From JAKAGZ01 sp963748105 (GTDB lineage Bacteria; Bacteroidota; Ignavibacteria; Ignavibacteriales; Ignavibacteriaceae), in NCBI GenBank assembly GCA_963748105.1, contig CAVVHP010000039.1, positions 44,316 through 108,315 on the forward strand: a DNA stretch of 64,000 bases, in the 5' to 3' direction. This document shows positions 46,444-55,128 of this stretch, piece by piece. The position numbers and the translations under genes were made by a program. The stretch's first letter is position 1. Every line of letters begins with the position of its first letter. The notes under the pieces are model-generated. The model saw nothing but the letters and a program-made list of their open reading frames with translations. It did not search any database and had not been told where the DNA came from.

Positions 46444-47363
46444 TTTTTCTTAACCAATTTATCGAATGAAATGTGCTGCTGTTCTAATAATTTTCTCAGG
46501 CCATCGTAGTCGCTGTCTGTTGTCGGAATCAGTCCACGGATATCATAGATTTCATACATCGATTTTCCACCCGCCGGTGTGTTCACATATTTAATCAGAG
46601 CCTTGATAATTTTATTCTTCATATCTTCATCCATGTCCTTCCTGAATACCCATGGATCATTCGGAATATCCTGTGTAAAACCAATTATTTTTATTTTCTT
46701 AGCAACATCCGGGAATTGCTGTTTTACGCGCATTCTTGCATCAAGAATTTCCCCGGTTTTAGGATCAGGCGGAGCGTAATATGCAGCACCTGCGTCGACC
46801 TGTTTCTGGTAAACCATCGTAACAGCATTATCATGACGCATTGAAAATACAGTTTCACCCAGTTTTATCCCGAGTTTTTCCAGTTTTGCTTTTGGCAAAA
46901 TATACCCCGAAGTGGAAGAAGGGTCAACGTAGGCAAATGACCTGCCTTCAAGATCTTTCAGACTATCAATTCCGCTACCTACCCTGCTGAAAATCATTCC
47001 TTTGTAGCTTGTTTCATTATTGTCGCGTACAATTCTCAATTTTGCTTCGGCGCCGTACTTTGCGTTCGCCATCAGATATGAAAAAGTATTAATGCTGGCA
47101 ATGTCTGCTTTTCTCGTCCCGAAAGCTTCAACAACAGCAATATAACTAGCCGGCACAGCAGTGGAGAAATAGTAACCCGTTTCCATGTGCAGGTAATCGG
47201 TCAGTTCACGCGCGTTAAAAGAAATTCTTTTGGAATCAACAGATGGGGTAAAAAATATTTTAACCGGGTTATTGCGGGTACCCAGCGCACCTTCGTTCAG
47301 TTCCCTGTTCGAAGAAATAATTATGAATAATATTAATGGTGATAGATATAGTAAGTATTTCAT
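46440..47363 (-). CDS. phnD: Phosphate/phosphonate-binding protein PhnD
   Basis: 307 residues from the ATG at 47363, which gives a signal peptide (MKYLLYLSPLILFIIISS); an upstream start at 47420 adds 19 residues ahead of it and is unlikely. The periplasmic binding domain has KIFFTPSVD, VEAFGTRKADIASI, the anion-site SYKGMIFSR and YVDPSSTSGYILPKA. A Pho-box-like repeat lies 118 bases upstream. First gene of phnDCE-pstB-phoU. Confidence 0.92.
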   Translation of the reverse strand: MKYLLYLSPLILFIIISSNRELNEGALGTRNNPVKIFFTPSVDSKRISFNARELTDYLHMETGYYFSTAVPASYIAVVEAFGTRKADIASINTFSYLMANAKYGAEAKLRIVRDNNETSYKGMIFSRVGSGIDSLKDLEGRSFAYVDPSSTSGYILPKAKLEKLGIKLGETVFSMRHDNAVTMVYQKQVDAGAAYYAPPDPKTGEILDARMRVKQQFPDVAKKIKIIGFTQDIPNDPWVFRKDMDEDMKNKIIKALIKYVNTPAGGKSMYEIYDIRGLIPTTDSDYDGLRKLLEQQHISFDKLVKKK

Positions 47364-47480
47364 AAAAACAATAATTTCGGAATAGTAATATGCGAATAAG
47401 TTTCTTTTCCAACAAACCAAAAACGGAATTTTCGCAGGTAAAAATTATTGGCACATCGAATTTTTCCAATTTTTTAAAAA

Positions 47481-47499
47481 CTTAACAATTTCTTAACAT
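47481..47499. promoter_or_regulatory. Putative Pho box
   Basis: CTTAACAA-TTT-CTTAACAT: two direct 8-base repeats separated by 3 bases, an 11-base period. This is the layout of PhoB/PhoP-type boxes (cyanobacterial boxes repeat CTTAACCT with 3-base gaps). It sits 118 bases before the phnD start and next to the end of the Rieske gene. Confidence 0.6.
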
Positions 47500-47505
47500 T
47501 ATATC

Positions 47506-48600
47506 TTAGGATTGAACAAAATCCCTGTAAGATTTTTTCAGCAATGACTGAAAATGATAAACACCTTCTTCGCATTCTACTGAAAATCTGCCATTGTCAT
47601 AGGCAGAGGACTCCAGCCCCCTTTGAACATACTCACAGATTTCGATATCTTCCTGCTGAACCTTTTCACTATAATCCAGGTCATTCTTAATTATTTTCGC
47701 AGCTTTTTCAGATACTATATCCTCATAATAATAGTCAAAGACCACTTTTGTTTTATCTTGTGATACTGGATGAATAATATTTGTCTGTATCCTTCCAGGA
47801 AGAATGTTAAACATAATATTCGGATAAATAAAATAATAAAAAGCGTCTCCATCCTGCTTCAAATAATTCCCATCTTTTTTTACCGGACAATATTGAAGTG
47901 AATATTTTTCAAATATTTCTGTCCTATAATCTTTGTAATCCAGAAAATTCGTCAACTCAGGATGAACATAAGGCACGTGATATCCTTCAAGATAATTATC
48001 AACGTAAACTTTCCAATTGCACTTTAAATTGTATACTACTCTTTTGTAAAATTTTATTTTTGAAATACCCGCAGGATTTATTCTCTCTTTTATGCCCGTA
48101 AGATTAGTTTTTAGTGAAGATGTATTTTCAGAAAGATTAACAAAAACAAATCCCTCCCAGGTTTCTAAATTTACCGGAACTAGTCCGTAGTCTTTCTTAT
48201 CAAACAAATCCACGCGATCAAATCTTGGCACTCCCCGAAGCATTCCCGAAAGAGTGTAAGTCCAGCCATGGTATTTACATTGCAACATTTTAGCGCAGCC
48301 ATTTTCTATAGCAAGTGGTCCCCCTCTGTGTCGGCAAACATTATAAAATGCGTTAAGCTTCTCCAGACTTTCTCTTACTACAATTATCGGATTTCCCGCA
48401 GCTACACCTATAATAAAATCATTTACATTTTGTAGCTGACTTTCATGCCCTATTAATTGCCATTCACTAGAAAATATCGCTTCCTTGTCTAAATGGAAAA
48501 AATCTTCGCCTGTATACCAATCAGACGGAATAGTTTCAGACTCATTGAGTGGCAGGATCATAAAATCTTCAGAATTAAAATGCGGAATTTTTACTTTCAC
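47506..48600 (-). CDS. Rieske non-heme iron oxygenase alpha subunit
   Basis: 364 residues. Rieske 2Fe-2S motif CRHRGGP...CKYHGW in the N-terminal third, then the mononuclear iron site in DNYLEGYHVPYVHPEL. This is the layout of the choline-monooxygenase/CMO-like group of single-component oxygenases. The substrate is unknown. No reductase gene is next to it. The stop lies close to the Pho box of the phn operon. Confidence 0.9.
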   Translation of the reverse strand: MKVKIPHFNSEDFMILPLNESETIPSDWYTGEDFFHLDKEAIFSSEWQLIGHESQLQNVNDFIIGVAAGNPIIVVRESLEKLNAFYNVCRHRGGPLAIENGCAKMLQCKYHGWTYTLSGMLRGVPRFDRVDLFDKKDYGLVPVNLETWEGFVFVNLSENTSSLKTNLTGIKERINPAGISKIKFYKRVVYNLKCNWKVYVDNYLEGYHVPYVHPELTNFLDYKDYRTEIFEKYSLQYCPVKKDGNYLKQDGDAFYYFIYPNIMFNILPGRIQTNIIHPVSQDKTKVVFDYYYEDIVSEKAAKIIKNDLDYSEKVQQEDIEICEYVQRGLESSAYDNGRFSVECEEGVYHFQSLLKKSYRDFVQS

Positions 48601-48624
48601 TTTTCTCCGAATATTATAAGTTAA

Positions 48625-49644
48625 TTATTCGAACAATGACTGGTCTTTAAATTTATTTTTGCCGAATCTTTTGTAAGCAAGTTCTGTCACTTCCCTTCCT
48701 CTCGGCGTTCTTTGGATAAATCCCTGCTGAATTAAAAACGGTTCGTATACTTCTTCAATTGTGCCGGGATCTTCATTGACTGCTACAGCAAGGGTGTTCA
48801 GTCCTACCGGGCCGCCTTTATATTTTTCTATAATCGCAAGGATTATATCTTTGTCCATTTCGTCAAGACCGTATTCATCCACTTCAAGAGCCGTTAAGGC
48901 TTTTTTAGAAATTTCAACATCAATTATTTTTTTGTCCTCGTAATCTGCAAAATCACGTGTTCTTCTTAAAAGCCTGTTGGCGATTCTCGGGGTTCCACGA
49001 GATCTTTTCGCAATTTCAAATGCCGCATCTTTTTTTATCTTTAAATCAAGAATATTTGACGATCTTTCCACAATTCTGTTCAGAATTTCTGCATCGTAAT
49101 AATCCAGTCTGAATTTTATTCCAAACCTGTCGCGCAAAGGAGATGTTAACATTCCGGCACGGGTTGTGGCTGCAATCAGAGTGTACTTCGGCAAACTTAT
49201 CTGTACAGTACGTGCGCTCGGGCCTGTATCAATCATAATATCAAGTTTGTAATCTTCCATTGCAGAATAAAGATACTCTTCCACAACAGGACTCAGCCTA
49301 TGGATTTCGTCTATAAACAATACTGATTTTTCTTCAAGGTTGGTAAGAATTCCCGCAAGATCTCCCGGTTTTTCAAGAACCGGTCCGGAAGTAACTTTTA
49401 TTTTCACACCCATTTCATTTGCTATTATGTGAGCGAGAGTAGTTTTACCGAGTCCCGGTGGCCCGGTTAAAAGCACGTGATCGAGTGCTTCATCTCTTTT
49501 CATTGCGGCTGAAATGAAAACGTTCAGGTTGTCGGTAATCTTCCTTTGTCCCTGGAATTCATTTAACTTCGACGGCCTCAGGGTATTTTCTAATGCTTTT
49601 TCTTCTTCTGCCACTTTTGGATCCGTGTAATCTGATTTTCTCAT
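48625..49644 (-). CDS. ruvB: Holliday junction helicase RuvB
   Basis: 339 residues. AAA+ motor for branch migration with RuvA. Walker A GPPGLGKTT, Walker B LFIDEIHRL, sensor ATTRAGMLTSPLRDRFG, and the C-terminal winged helix with GGPVGLNTLA and QGFIQRTPRGR. Full family length. Confidence 0.96.
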   Translation of the reverse strand: MRKSDYTDPKVAEEEKALENTLRPSKLNEFQGQRKITDNLNVFISAAMKRDEALDHVLLTGPPGLGKTTLAHIIANEMGVKIKVTSGPVLEKPGDLAGILTNLEEKSVLFIDEIHRLSPVVEEYLYSAMEDYKLDIMIDTGPSARTVQISLPKYTLIAATTRAGMLTSPLRDRFGIKFRLDYYDAEILNRIVERSSNILDLKIKKDAAFEIAKRSRGTPRIANRLLRRTRDFADYEDKKIIDVEISKKALTALEVDEYGLDEMDKDIILAIIEKYKGGPVGLNTLAVAVNEDPGTIEEVYEPFLIQQGFIQRTPRGREVTELAYKRFGKNKFKDQSLFE

Positions 49645-49650
49645 TTTTAA

Positions 49651-50745
49651 TTAAGTAACTAATTCTTTGTTTCTGATCTTAAATTTATGAATAACTTCGA
49701 CCATTCCCACCATCAAAAATAACATTATTATTACTGCGCCAATTGTCTGCCAGACATTAAATGTCCGTCCAAAGAATTGATCCAACCCGACTGACCAGGC
49801 GCATCCGTACAACATAATAAGATGAACAATGTAAATTAGTAATGTATTTCTGCCAACAAGAATAATAATACGGGGAATTGAATCTAATTTTATAGAAATT
49901 AAAGATACAACCGCATTTAATATTAGAACAATTCCTATTCTTAAAAATACAAGATTAGGACTCACACTCCAGAAATAACTCTGTCCGAAAATCCACAATT
50001 CAAAAATATTTCCAAGCAGAGCAATTAATACTAATCCCGCTCCAAACACTCCTAACTTCATACTAAAAAACGATGTTTTGAAAACCGTTGGGTATTTTGC
50101 AAGGTAATTGCCCAATATTCCGCCCGCAAGTACATAGGCTACCCAGGGGAAAAGCGGGAAATTCGATCCAAGTTCATTGCTAAAATATGCCGCAAGCGGG
50201 TGTGGCATAAAATTAATCCAATGAATATTCGCGAACACAGGATTCAGTCCTACGAACAAAGCGGAAACTATAGAAAGGATGAGATAAATATTCCATTCGT
50301 ATTTTTCTGATAAATAAATACATCCAATCAGAAATAAAATTCCAAATCCGATAAGTTGCAGAACATCAACTGCGAAAAATATATTCCATCTTTCGAGTGG
50401 TATGTCCCAGAAGTCAATAACTTTTGCGGTCGGATAGCGCAGCATGTAGCCCAGAAAAACAAGAAGTAAAAATCTTTTAATTCCTTTCTTAAATCTCGGA
50501 TTCGCAGTAAAAGGTTTGTCCTGCAATTTGAATAGATAAGTAAAAACATTACCCGCAGTAAAAAGGAATATCGGGGCAGTCATCCCCCTCATAAAACTCC
50601 AAACTGCAAATACATCCGATTCGGGATTTCTGAAAGCCCCCGAAAGAAATACATCCGTTGTGTGCCCCTGCACCATCATTAACACAGCAAATGCACGCAT
50701 TAAGTCGATGAAGATAATTCTGTTTTTCCTGGAGCTTTGTGTCAT
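49651..50745 (-). CDS. HGSNAT/DUF1624-like membrane acetyltransferase
   Basis: 364 residues, about ten membrane helices. N-terminal motif IDLMRAFAVLMMVQGH with the His that is catalytic in this fold, then PIFLFTAGNVFTYLF. Resembles the heparan-alpha-glucosaminide N-acetyltransferase catalytic family. It is 6 bases upstream of ruvB. A TTGTCTAA half-site like that of the CarH-type regulon lies upstream at 50931, so the gene may belong to that regulon. Confidence 0.8.
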   Translation of the reverse strand: MTQSSRKNRIIFIDLMRAFAVLMMVQGHTTDVFLSGAFRNPESDVFAVWSFMRGMTAPIFLFTAGNVFTYLFKLQDKPFTANPRFKKGIKRFLLLVFLGYMLRYPTAKVIDFWDIPLERWNIFFAVDVLQLIGFGILFLIGCIYLSEKYEWNIYLILSIVSALFVGLNPVFANIHWINFMPHPLAAYFSNELGSNFPLFPWVAYVLAGGILGNYLAKYPTVFKTSFFSMKLGVFGAGLVLIALLGNIFELWIFGQSYFWSVSPNLVFLRIGIVLILNAVVSLISIKLDSIPRIIILVGRNTLLIYIVHLIMLYGCAWSVGLDQFFGRTFNVWQTIGAVIIMLFLMVGMVEVIHKFKIRNKELVT

Positions 50746-51101
50746 TAAGTGAGAGCCGTAAAACCTTAAGAATTAATATTTTTTAAGATAACGAAACCTT
50801 TCTACTTATTAAATATGGATTTTTAAAATTGTTATTAAACAAAAAGATCAGGTATCTGTCAGCTAACATTGCCAGGTACCAGAAACAAAGAAAATTTCCT
50901 GTGTATTTTTCATCCAGGAAATAGGTTAACTTGTCTAATGTTTGTCGATCTTTATATTTCTAGGAATTATTATTAAACGCAATGACATCCAAAGTTTCCC
51001 CTATAATTCACTGTTATCACTATATTTATGCTGAATCAGCTCGTTAAAATAAAATTCTAATATATTTGACAGTTATTAGACAATATATTAATTTTAGACC
51101 T
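50746..51101. promoter_or_regulatory. Divergent intergenic region between HGSNAT-like and MerR genes
   Basis: 356 bases without a gene. It holds two promoter-like sites with the same internal half-site: TTGACA(51066)-GTTA-TTAGACA facing right and, facing left, TCGACA(50948-50943)-AACA-TTAGACA (50938-50932). The spacing from the start of the -35-like hexamer to the TTAGACA half-site is 10 bases in each. Confidence 0.55.
51066..51100 (+). promoter_or_regulatory. Promoter/operator of the B12-binding MerR gene
   Basis: TTGACA (51066-51071), 17-base spacer, TAATTT (51089-51094). Inside the spacer is TTAGACA (51076-51082), and TTAGACC is at 51094-51100. The same layout exists in the fasciclin promoter. 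The expected transcription start is within a few bases of the ATG at 51102, so the message may be leaderless. The layout suggests autoregulation. Confidence 0.65.
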
Positions 51102-52025
51102 ATGGATTCAGAATATATATACCCTATAAAAGTTGTAGTTAATAAAACCGGAATTACAGCACACGTCATACGTGCGTGGGAAAAAAGGTATTCAGCAATT
51201 GAACCCGGCAGAACTGATACAAACAGAAGGTTATATTGTGAAGATGACATTCACAGGCTTGAACTGTTAGGAAAACTTACAAAAGCCGGACACAGTATTG
51301 GCACCATTGCTAAATTACCCACCGAAGAACTGGAAAAATTACTTAATGTGATTAAAGAAAGTTCCGATACGAGAATACCTACTACTCAAATAGACAAGGA
51401 TTTATATTTAACAAACGCTCTCCGGGCAATAGACGATCTGGATGAAAAAAGACTGGAAGAAATTCTATCACGAGCATCTGTGCACCTCAGCCAGCCAGAA
51501 CTAATCCAGAAAGTGATTGTGCCAATGATAAGAAATATAGGTGATAGCTGGAAAAATGGTAGTATAAGGATTTACCAGGAACATCTTGCTTCCGCAGTAA
51601 TCAGAACTTTTCTGGGTAATCTTACAGGATCCTTTAAGGTAGAAGAAAATGCCCCGCAGATACTAATAGCAACCCCAATAGGTCAGATGCACGAACTTGG
51701 CGCACTACTTGTCGCATCGGCTGCCGCCTCTGAAGGATGGAGGGTAACATACCTCGGGCCAAATCTTCCCTCAGAGGAAATTGCGGCTGCAGTTAAACAA
51801 AACAAACCCAGAGCACTTGCTTTGAGTTTGGTCTATCCACCTGATGATCCGAATGTAAATATTGAAATTACAAAGCTTGAAAAATATTTAAACGACGATA
51901 CGATTATCTATGTTGGAGGCAATTCAGCTGAGAGTTACAATAAAACCCTATCAAAAATTAACGCAAAACAAATATCTGATTTGAATGATTTTAGAAATGA
52001 ACTCGTAAAAATCAGGAAAAATTGA
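51102..52025 (+). CDS. B12-dependent MerR regulator (CarH/LitR-like light sensor)
   Basis: 307 residues from ATG 51102; a TTG at 51066 is in frame but is the -35 element. MerR helix-turn-helix at 5-75 (IRAWEKRYSAIEPGR, NRRLYCEDDIHRL). Then a four-helix bundle with W150-x9-E160-H161, the W-x9-EH motif of CarH, and a cobalamin Rossmann domain with H197 in GQMHELG, the position of the lower cobalt ligand (Q replaces the usual acidic residue two places before it). CarH binds adenosylcobalamin and releases DNA in light. No photolyase or carotenoid gene follows; the neighbours are a TonB-type receptor and a fasciclin protein. Confidence 0.88.
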   Translation: MDSEYIYPIKVVVNKTGITAHVIRAWEKRYSAIEPGRTDTNRRLYCEDDIHRLELLGKLTKAGHSIGTIAKLPTEELEKLLNVIKESSDTRIPTTQIDKDLYLTNALRAIDDLDEKRLEEILSRASVHLSQPELIQKVIVPMIRNIGDSWKNGSIRIYQEHLASAVIRTFLGNLTGSFKVEENAPQILIATPIGQMHELGALLVASAAASEGWRVTYLGPNLPSEEIAAAVKQNKPRALALSLVYPPDDPNVNIEITKLEKYLNDDTIIYVGGNSAESYNKTLSKINAKQISDLNDFRNELVKIRKN

Positions 52026-52077
52026 TTTCTTATAGAAATGCTTACGCCTTCCTATTATTTACCAAAATTTTTAATAT

Positions 52078-54360
52078 TTACAGCTCCGCACTAATTCCAA
52101 TTGATGGCAGAATTCCAATGGAAGATGATTCATCAACTTTCATAACTCTAGGGTCCCATCTAACCGAGCCTGTATTTTTTCTGTTGTAAATATTCTGTAT
52201 GTCAAGATACGTTATCAAAACCCACGAACTGAAATTCCATCTTTTATCTACCCGCAAATTTAAACTGTGTGAAGGAATTAATCGTTTTGAATTATAATCA
52301 AGCACTGACTGCCCTCCCACATCATCAAACGGTGTATAAGGGCTCCCTGAAGCAAACCTGAACTTGAAACTCCCTTCCCATTCAGAACTAAATTTATAAC
52401 CACCGCTAATATTTAGAATAACATTTTGATCGTAAACACCTGCACGCTGGATACCATCCAGCGGAGTAAAATCGGATCTTGAAATTGTTAAACTTAATAT
52501 TCCATAATATGGAATGTCAGAGAGTTTTTTCTGCAGAGAAAATTCAATACCTTTTGTCAATCCTTTGCCAGTACTTTGCAGAGGATCTAGACCGAGTGAA
52601 GAATAATTATCATCTGCAAATCCTGCCCCCGTGTTAGCAAGAATTAAATATGGCCTTAATGTACTTACAGGATAATTAGAATAATCTTTAATAAATCCCT
52701 CAACTTTAAATAAAAGGTCTTCTTTTAACCTGTTTTCGTAGCCAAGTATATACTGGTTTACTTTAATGTTTTTAAGATTACTATTCTTACTATTATTTAA
52801 CCAGAGATAGGAAGGCGATTGATAATAAATTCCTGCACTCATATTAATGCTGCTTACCGGTGAAAGTTTATATGATAGGGAGAGCCTGGGGCTAAAATAA
52901 TATTTGGTATTTATCCCGTTAAAATAGTCTCCCCTGATTCCAAGATTCACTAAAATTTTTTTTGTTAAACTTGAATTATAATTCAAATACGCTCCCCACT
53001 TCAAATAGTTATCTCTTGTCCGGTAATTAATTGTAGTCAGAGAATCGCCAAATGAAGTTCGGTTTGAAGGGAAATATACTTCCGAGTTAAACTCAATCAG
53101 ACTTAATTCTGCACCAATATTCATTTCATTTTCTGATGAAATCTTAAAAGTTAGGTCGGACTTCAGACTATTTTCTATTTCAGTCGAGAGATTGGTATAA
53201 ACCGGGTTTTGCAGAGTATCTTTCTGAGCACTGTTATAATTAACATAATTTCTGCTTAATGAAATATCTAGGAACCCTCTGTTAAAAATTTTCTGATATT
53301 TACCCGCTAATGTATATTGTTTCTGATCGCTCCCGATAGTCCTTGAGTTATCAAATCTTTTTTCCGGGGTATCATTAAAGAAGTTAACTTTATCGAGCGC
53401 ACCGAGAAGGAAAAAAGAAAGATTGTTCCCGGAGTTTAGTTTTATATTTACTTTAGAAATCATGTCGTAATATTCAGGTACAAAAGCGAACCCGGCAGCT
53501 TTAAAAATAAAATCCAGGTAGCTTCTTCTTACTGAAAAAATAAAATCCGAATTCTGTGAAAGTGGACCTTCCAGATTTAATCCAAACTGACTTGATGATA
53601 TAGTTGCTTTACCACCGATACGGTCACTTCTTCCGTTTTTTAATTGTATTGAAAGAACTGAAGAAAGTTTATCCCCGTAATTAACCGGGAACCCGCCGGT
53701 CGAAAAAGTGATTGATTTTACAAAATCAAGATTTATGTAGCTAATCGGACCTCCGGTTGCACCCTGGTTGCCAAAATGGTTGATATTTGGAATTTTTATT
53801 CCGTCTACTAAAAATAAATTTTCATAAGGAGCACCCCCTCTTATAATAAGATCATTTCTTCCGGCATCTGCCTGTGCTACACCAGGTAATACCGAAAGAG
53901 CTCTCACTACGTCTTCAAAAGCTCCAGGTGATCGTCTAATTTCTTCATAGTTGAATTTTTTAGTACTAACCAATTCTAACGGATTTTTAGAAAAATAATC
54001 GTCCTGAACTATTACTTCACCAAGTTCATAAGGCGTTTCCTGTAATTCAACATCAATCCTGTTCGGTTTAATTGCATTAACAACAACATCAGTCTTAATT
54101 ACCGGTAAGTAACCAACACTTGAAATTCTAAGCTGATAGGTACCTGGCTCAATACCTTCAATAATAAAATTTCCTTCCGCATCTGATGCCGCGCCAATAT
54201 TAGTACCCAATATAAGTATGTTGACGCCCGGTAAAGGTTGTAATGAAATCACATCTTTTACACTACCTTCTATTATCCCTTTTGCTTCCTGAGAGTATGA
54301 ATCATTAAATAGAAAAAAGAGCATTAAGAATATCACTGCAGAAATATTTTTTTTACGCAT
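52078..54360 (-). CDS. TonB-dependent receptor with carboxypeptidase-like N-terminal domain
   Basis: 760 residues with a signal peptide (VIFLMLFFLFNDSYSQ). Carboxypeptidase-regulatory-like domain (about 25-110: IIEGSVKDVISLQPLPGVNI), plug (about 115-230: DVVRALSVLPGVAQADAGRNDLIIRGG), and a 22-strand barrel with C-terminal aromatic-rich strands. It imports ligands across the outer membrane. No SusD partner is adjacent. The upstream region shared with the fasciclin gene has half-sites of the proposed MerR operator at 54378 and 54390. Confidence 0.92.
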   Translation of the reverse strand: MRKKNISAVIFLMLFFLFNDSYSQEAKGIIEGSVKDVISLQPLPGVNILILGTNIGAASDAEGNFIIEGIEPGTYQLRISSVGYLPVIKTDVVVNAIKPNRIDVELQETPYELGEVIVQDDYFSKNPLELVSTKKFNYEEIRRSPGAFEDVVRALSVLPGVAQADAGRNDLIIRGGAPYENLFLVDGIKIPNINHFGNQGATGGPISYINLDFVKSITFSTGGFPVNYGDKLSSVLSIQLKNGRSDRIGGKATISSSQFGLNLEGPLSQNSDFIFSVRRSYLDFIFKAAGFAFVPEYYDMISKVNIKLNSGNNLSFFLLGALDKVNFFNDTPEKRFDNSRTIGSDQKQYTLAGKYQKIFNRGFLDISLSRNYVNYNSAQKDTLQNPVYTNLSTEIENSLKSDLTFKISSENEMNIGAELSLIEFNSEVYFPSNRTSFGDSLTTINYRTRDNYLKWGAYLNYNSSLTKKILVNLGIRGDYFNGINTKYYFSPRLSLSYKLSPVSSINMSAGIYYQSPSYLWLNNSKNSNLKNIKVNQYILGYENRLKEDLLFKVEGFIKDYSNYPVSTLRPYLILANTGAGFADDNYSSLGLDPLQSTGKGLTKGIEFSLQKKLSDIPYYGILSLTISRSDFTPLDGIQRAGVYDQNVILNISGGYKFSSEWEGSFKFRFASGSPYTPFDDVGGQSVLDYNSKRLIPSHSLNLRVDKRWNFSSWVLITYLDIQNIYNRKNTGSVRWDPRVMKVDESSSIGILPSIGISAEL

Positions 54361-54375
54361 TTAAGACCTTTAGTT

Positions 54376-54400
54376 GTTTGTCTAGTAATAGTCTAATATT
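54376..54400 (-). promoter_or_regulatory. Operator-like half-sites upstream of the TonB-type receptor
   Basis: Plus-strand TTGTCTAG (54378-54385) and AGTCTAAT (54390-54397); on the minus strand these read CTAGACAA and ATTAGACT. TTGTTA nearby may be the -35 hexamer. They lie 18-37 bases before the start codon. Confidence 0.5.
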
Positions 54401-54455
54401 AACAATGCTAATTTAGCATATTATCAAAGGATAAGCAAGTAATGAAAAATAATGT

Positions 54456-54512
54456 TTGACATATATTAGACATTTTGTTATAATTGTCTAAGTTATTTAG
54501 ACAATATTCTAA
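54456..54512 (+). promoter_or_regulatory. Consensus promoter with embedded operators, fasciclin gene
   Basis: TTGACA (54456-54461), exactly 17 bases, TATAAT (54479-54484): both hexamers are perfect sigma-70 consensus. TTAGACA lies in the spacer (54466-54472), 10 bases from the start of the -35 as in the MerR promoter. Just downstream is a perfect inverted repeat TTGTCTAA-GTTAT-TTAGACAA (54484-54504), overlapped by TTAGA-N6-TCTAA (54497-54512). This is the layout of a very strong promoter held by a repressor. Confidence 0.75.
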
Positions 54513-54546
54513 ATATAATAAAATCCATAAACGATAGGAGTACAAA

Positions 54547-55053
54547 ATGAAAAACGCAGGAAAAACAGCTCTCGTGACACTATTTACTATTGCATTATTT
54601 GTAGTAGTAAGCTCGACTACATTTGCAGGTGGAAAAAAGTCTTCCAAGAATATTGTTGAAACAGCAGTTTCAGCCGGAAACTTTAACACACTTGCTACGG
54701 CTTTAGCTGAAGCAGGTCTGGTTGACGCATTACAGCAAGAAGGTCCATTTACAGTATTCGCGCCAACTGACGAAGCATTCAGTAAATTGCCCAAAGGTAC
54801 ACTTGAAAGCTTATTAAAAGACAAGGAAGCATTAAAGAAAATTCTTCTGTACCATGTTATTTCCGGAAAAGTAATGGCATCCGATGTAGTTAATTTAAAT
54901 AGTGCTGCAACTCTGCAGGGAAATGATGTGAAGATAAATGTGAAAGATGGAAATGTTATGATAAATAATGCAAAAGTTATAGCAGCAGATGTCAGTGCTT
55001 CTAATGGAGTGATACACGTAATAGACACCGTATTAATTCCGGATAACGACTAA
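54547..55053 (+). CDS. Secreted fasciclin (FAS1) domain protein
   Basis: 168 residues with a signal peptide (TALVTLFTIALFVVVSSTTFAGG). One FAS1 domain: FNTLATALAEAGLVDAL, GPFTVFAPTDEAFSKLP (H1), LLYHVISGKVMASDV (H2) and NGVIHVIDTVL. FAS1 proteins mediate adhesion or bind ligands at the cell surface. It has its own consensus promoter and a strong terminator, so it forms a single-gene, probably high-output unit. The divergent neighbour is the TonB-type receptor. Confidence 0.95.
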   Translation: MKNAGKTALVTLFTIALFVVVSSTTFAGGKKSSKNIVETAVSAGNFNTLATALAEAGLVDALQQEGPFTVFAPTDEAFSKLPKGTLESLLKDKEALKKILLYHVISGKVMASDVVNLNSAATLQGNDVKINVKDGNVMINNAKVIAADVSASNGVIHVIDTVLIPDND

Positions 55054-55060
55054 TCTCTAT

Positions 55061-55095
55061 AAACCCCGCCAAACAGGCGGGGTTTCTTTTTCCCT
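55061..55095 (+). terminator. Rho-independent terminator of the fasciclin gene
   Basis: AAACCCCGCC-AAACA-GGCGGGGTTT with a T-rich run after it: a very stable GC stem, 8 bases after the stop codon. Confidence 0.92.
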
Positions 55096-55128
55096 TTTTA
55101 ACGAATTAAGTCAGTAAATTAAGTTGAT

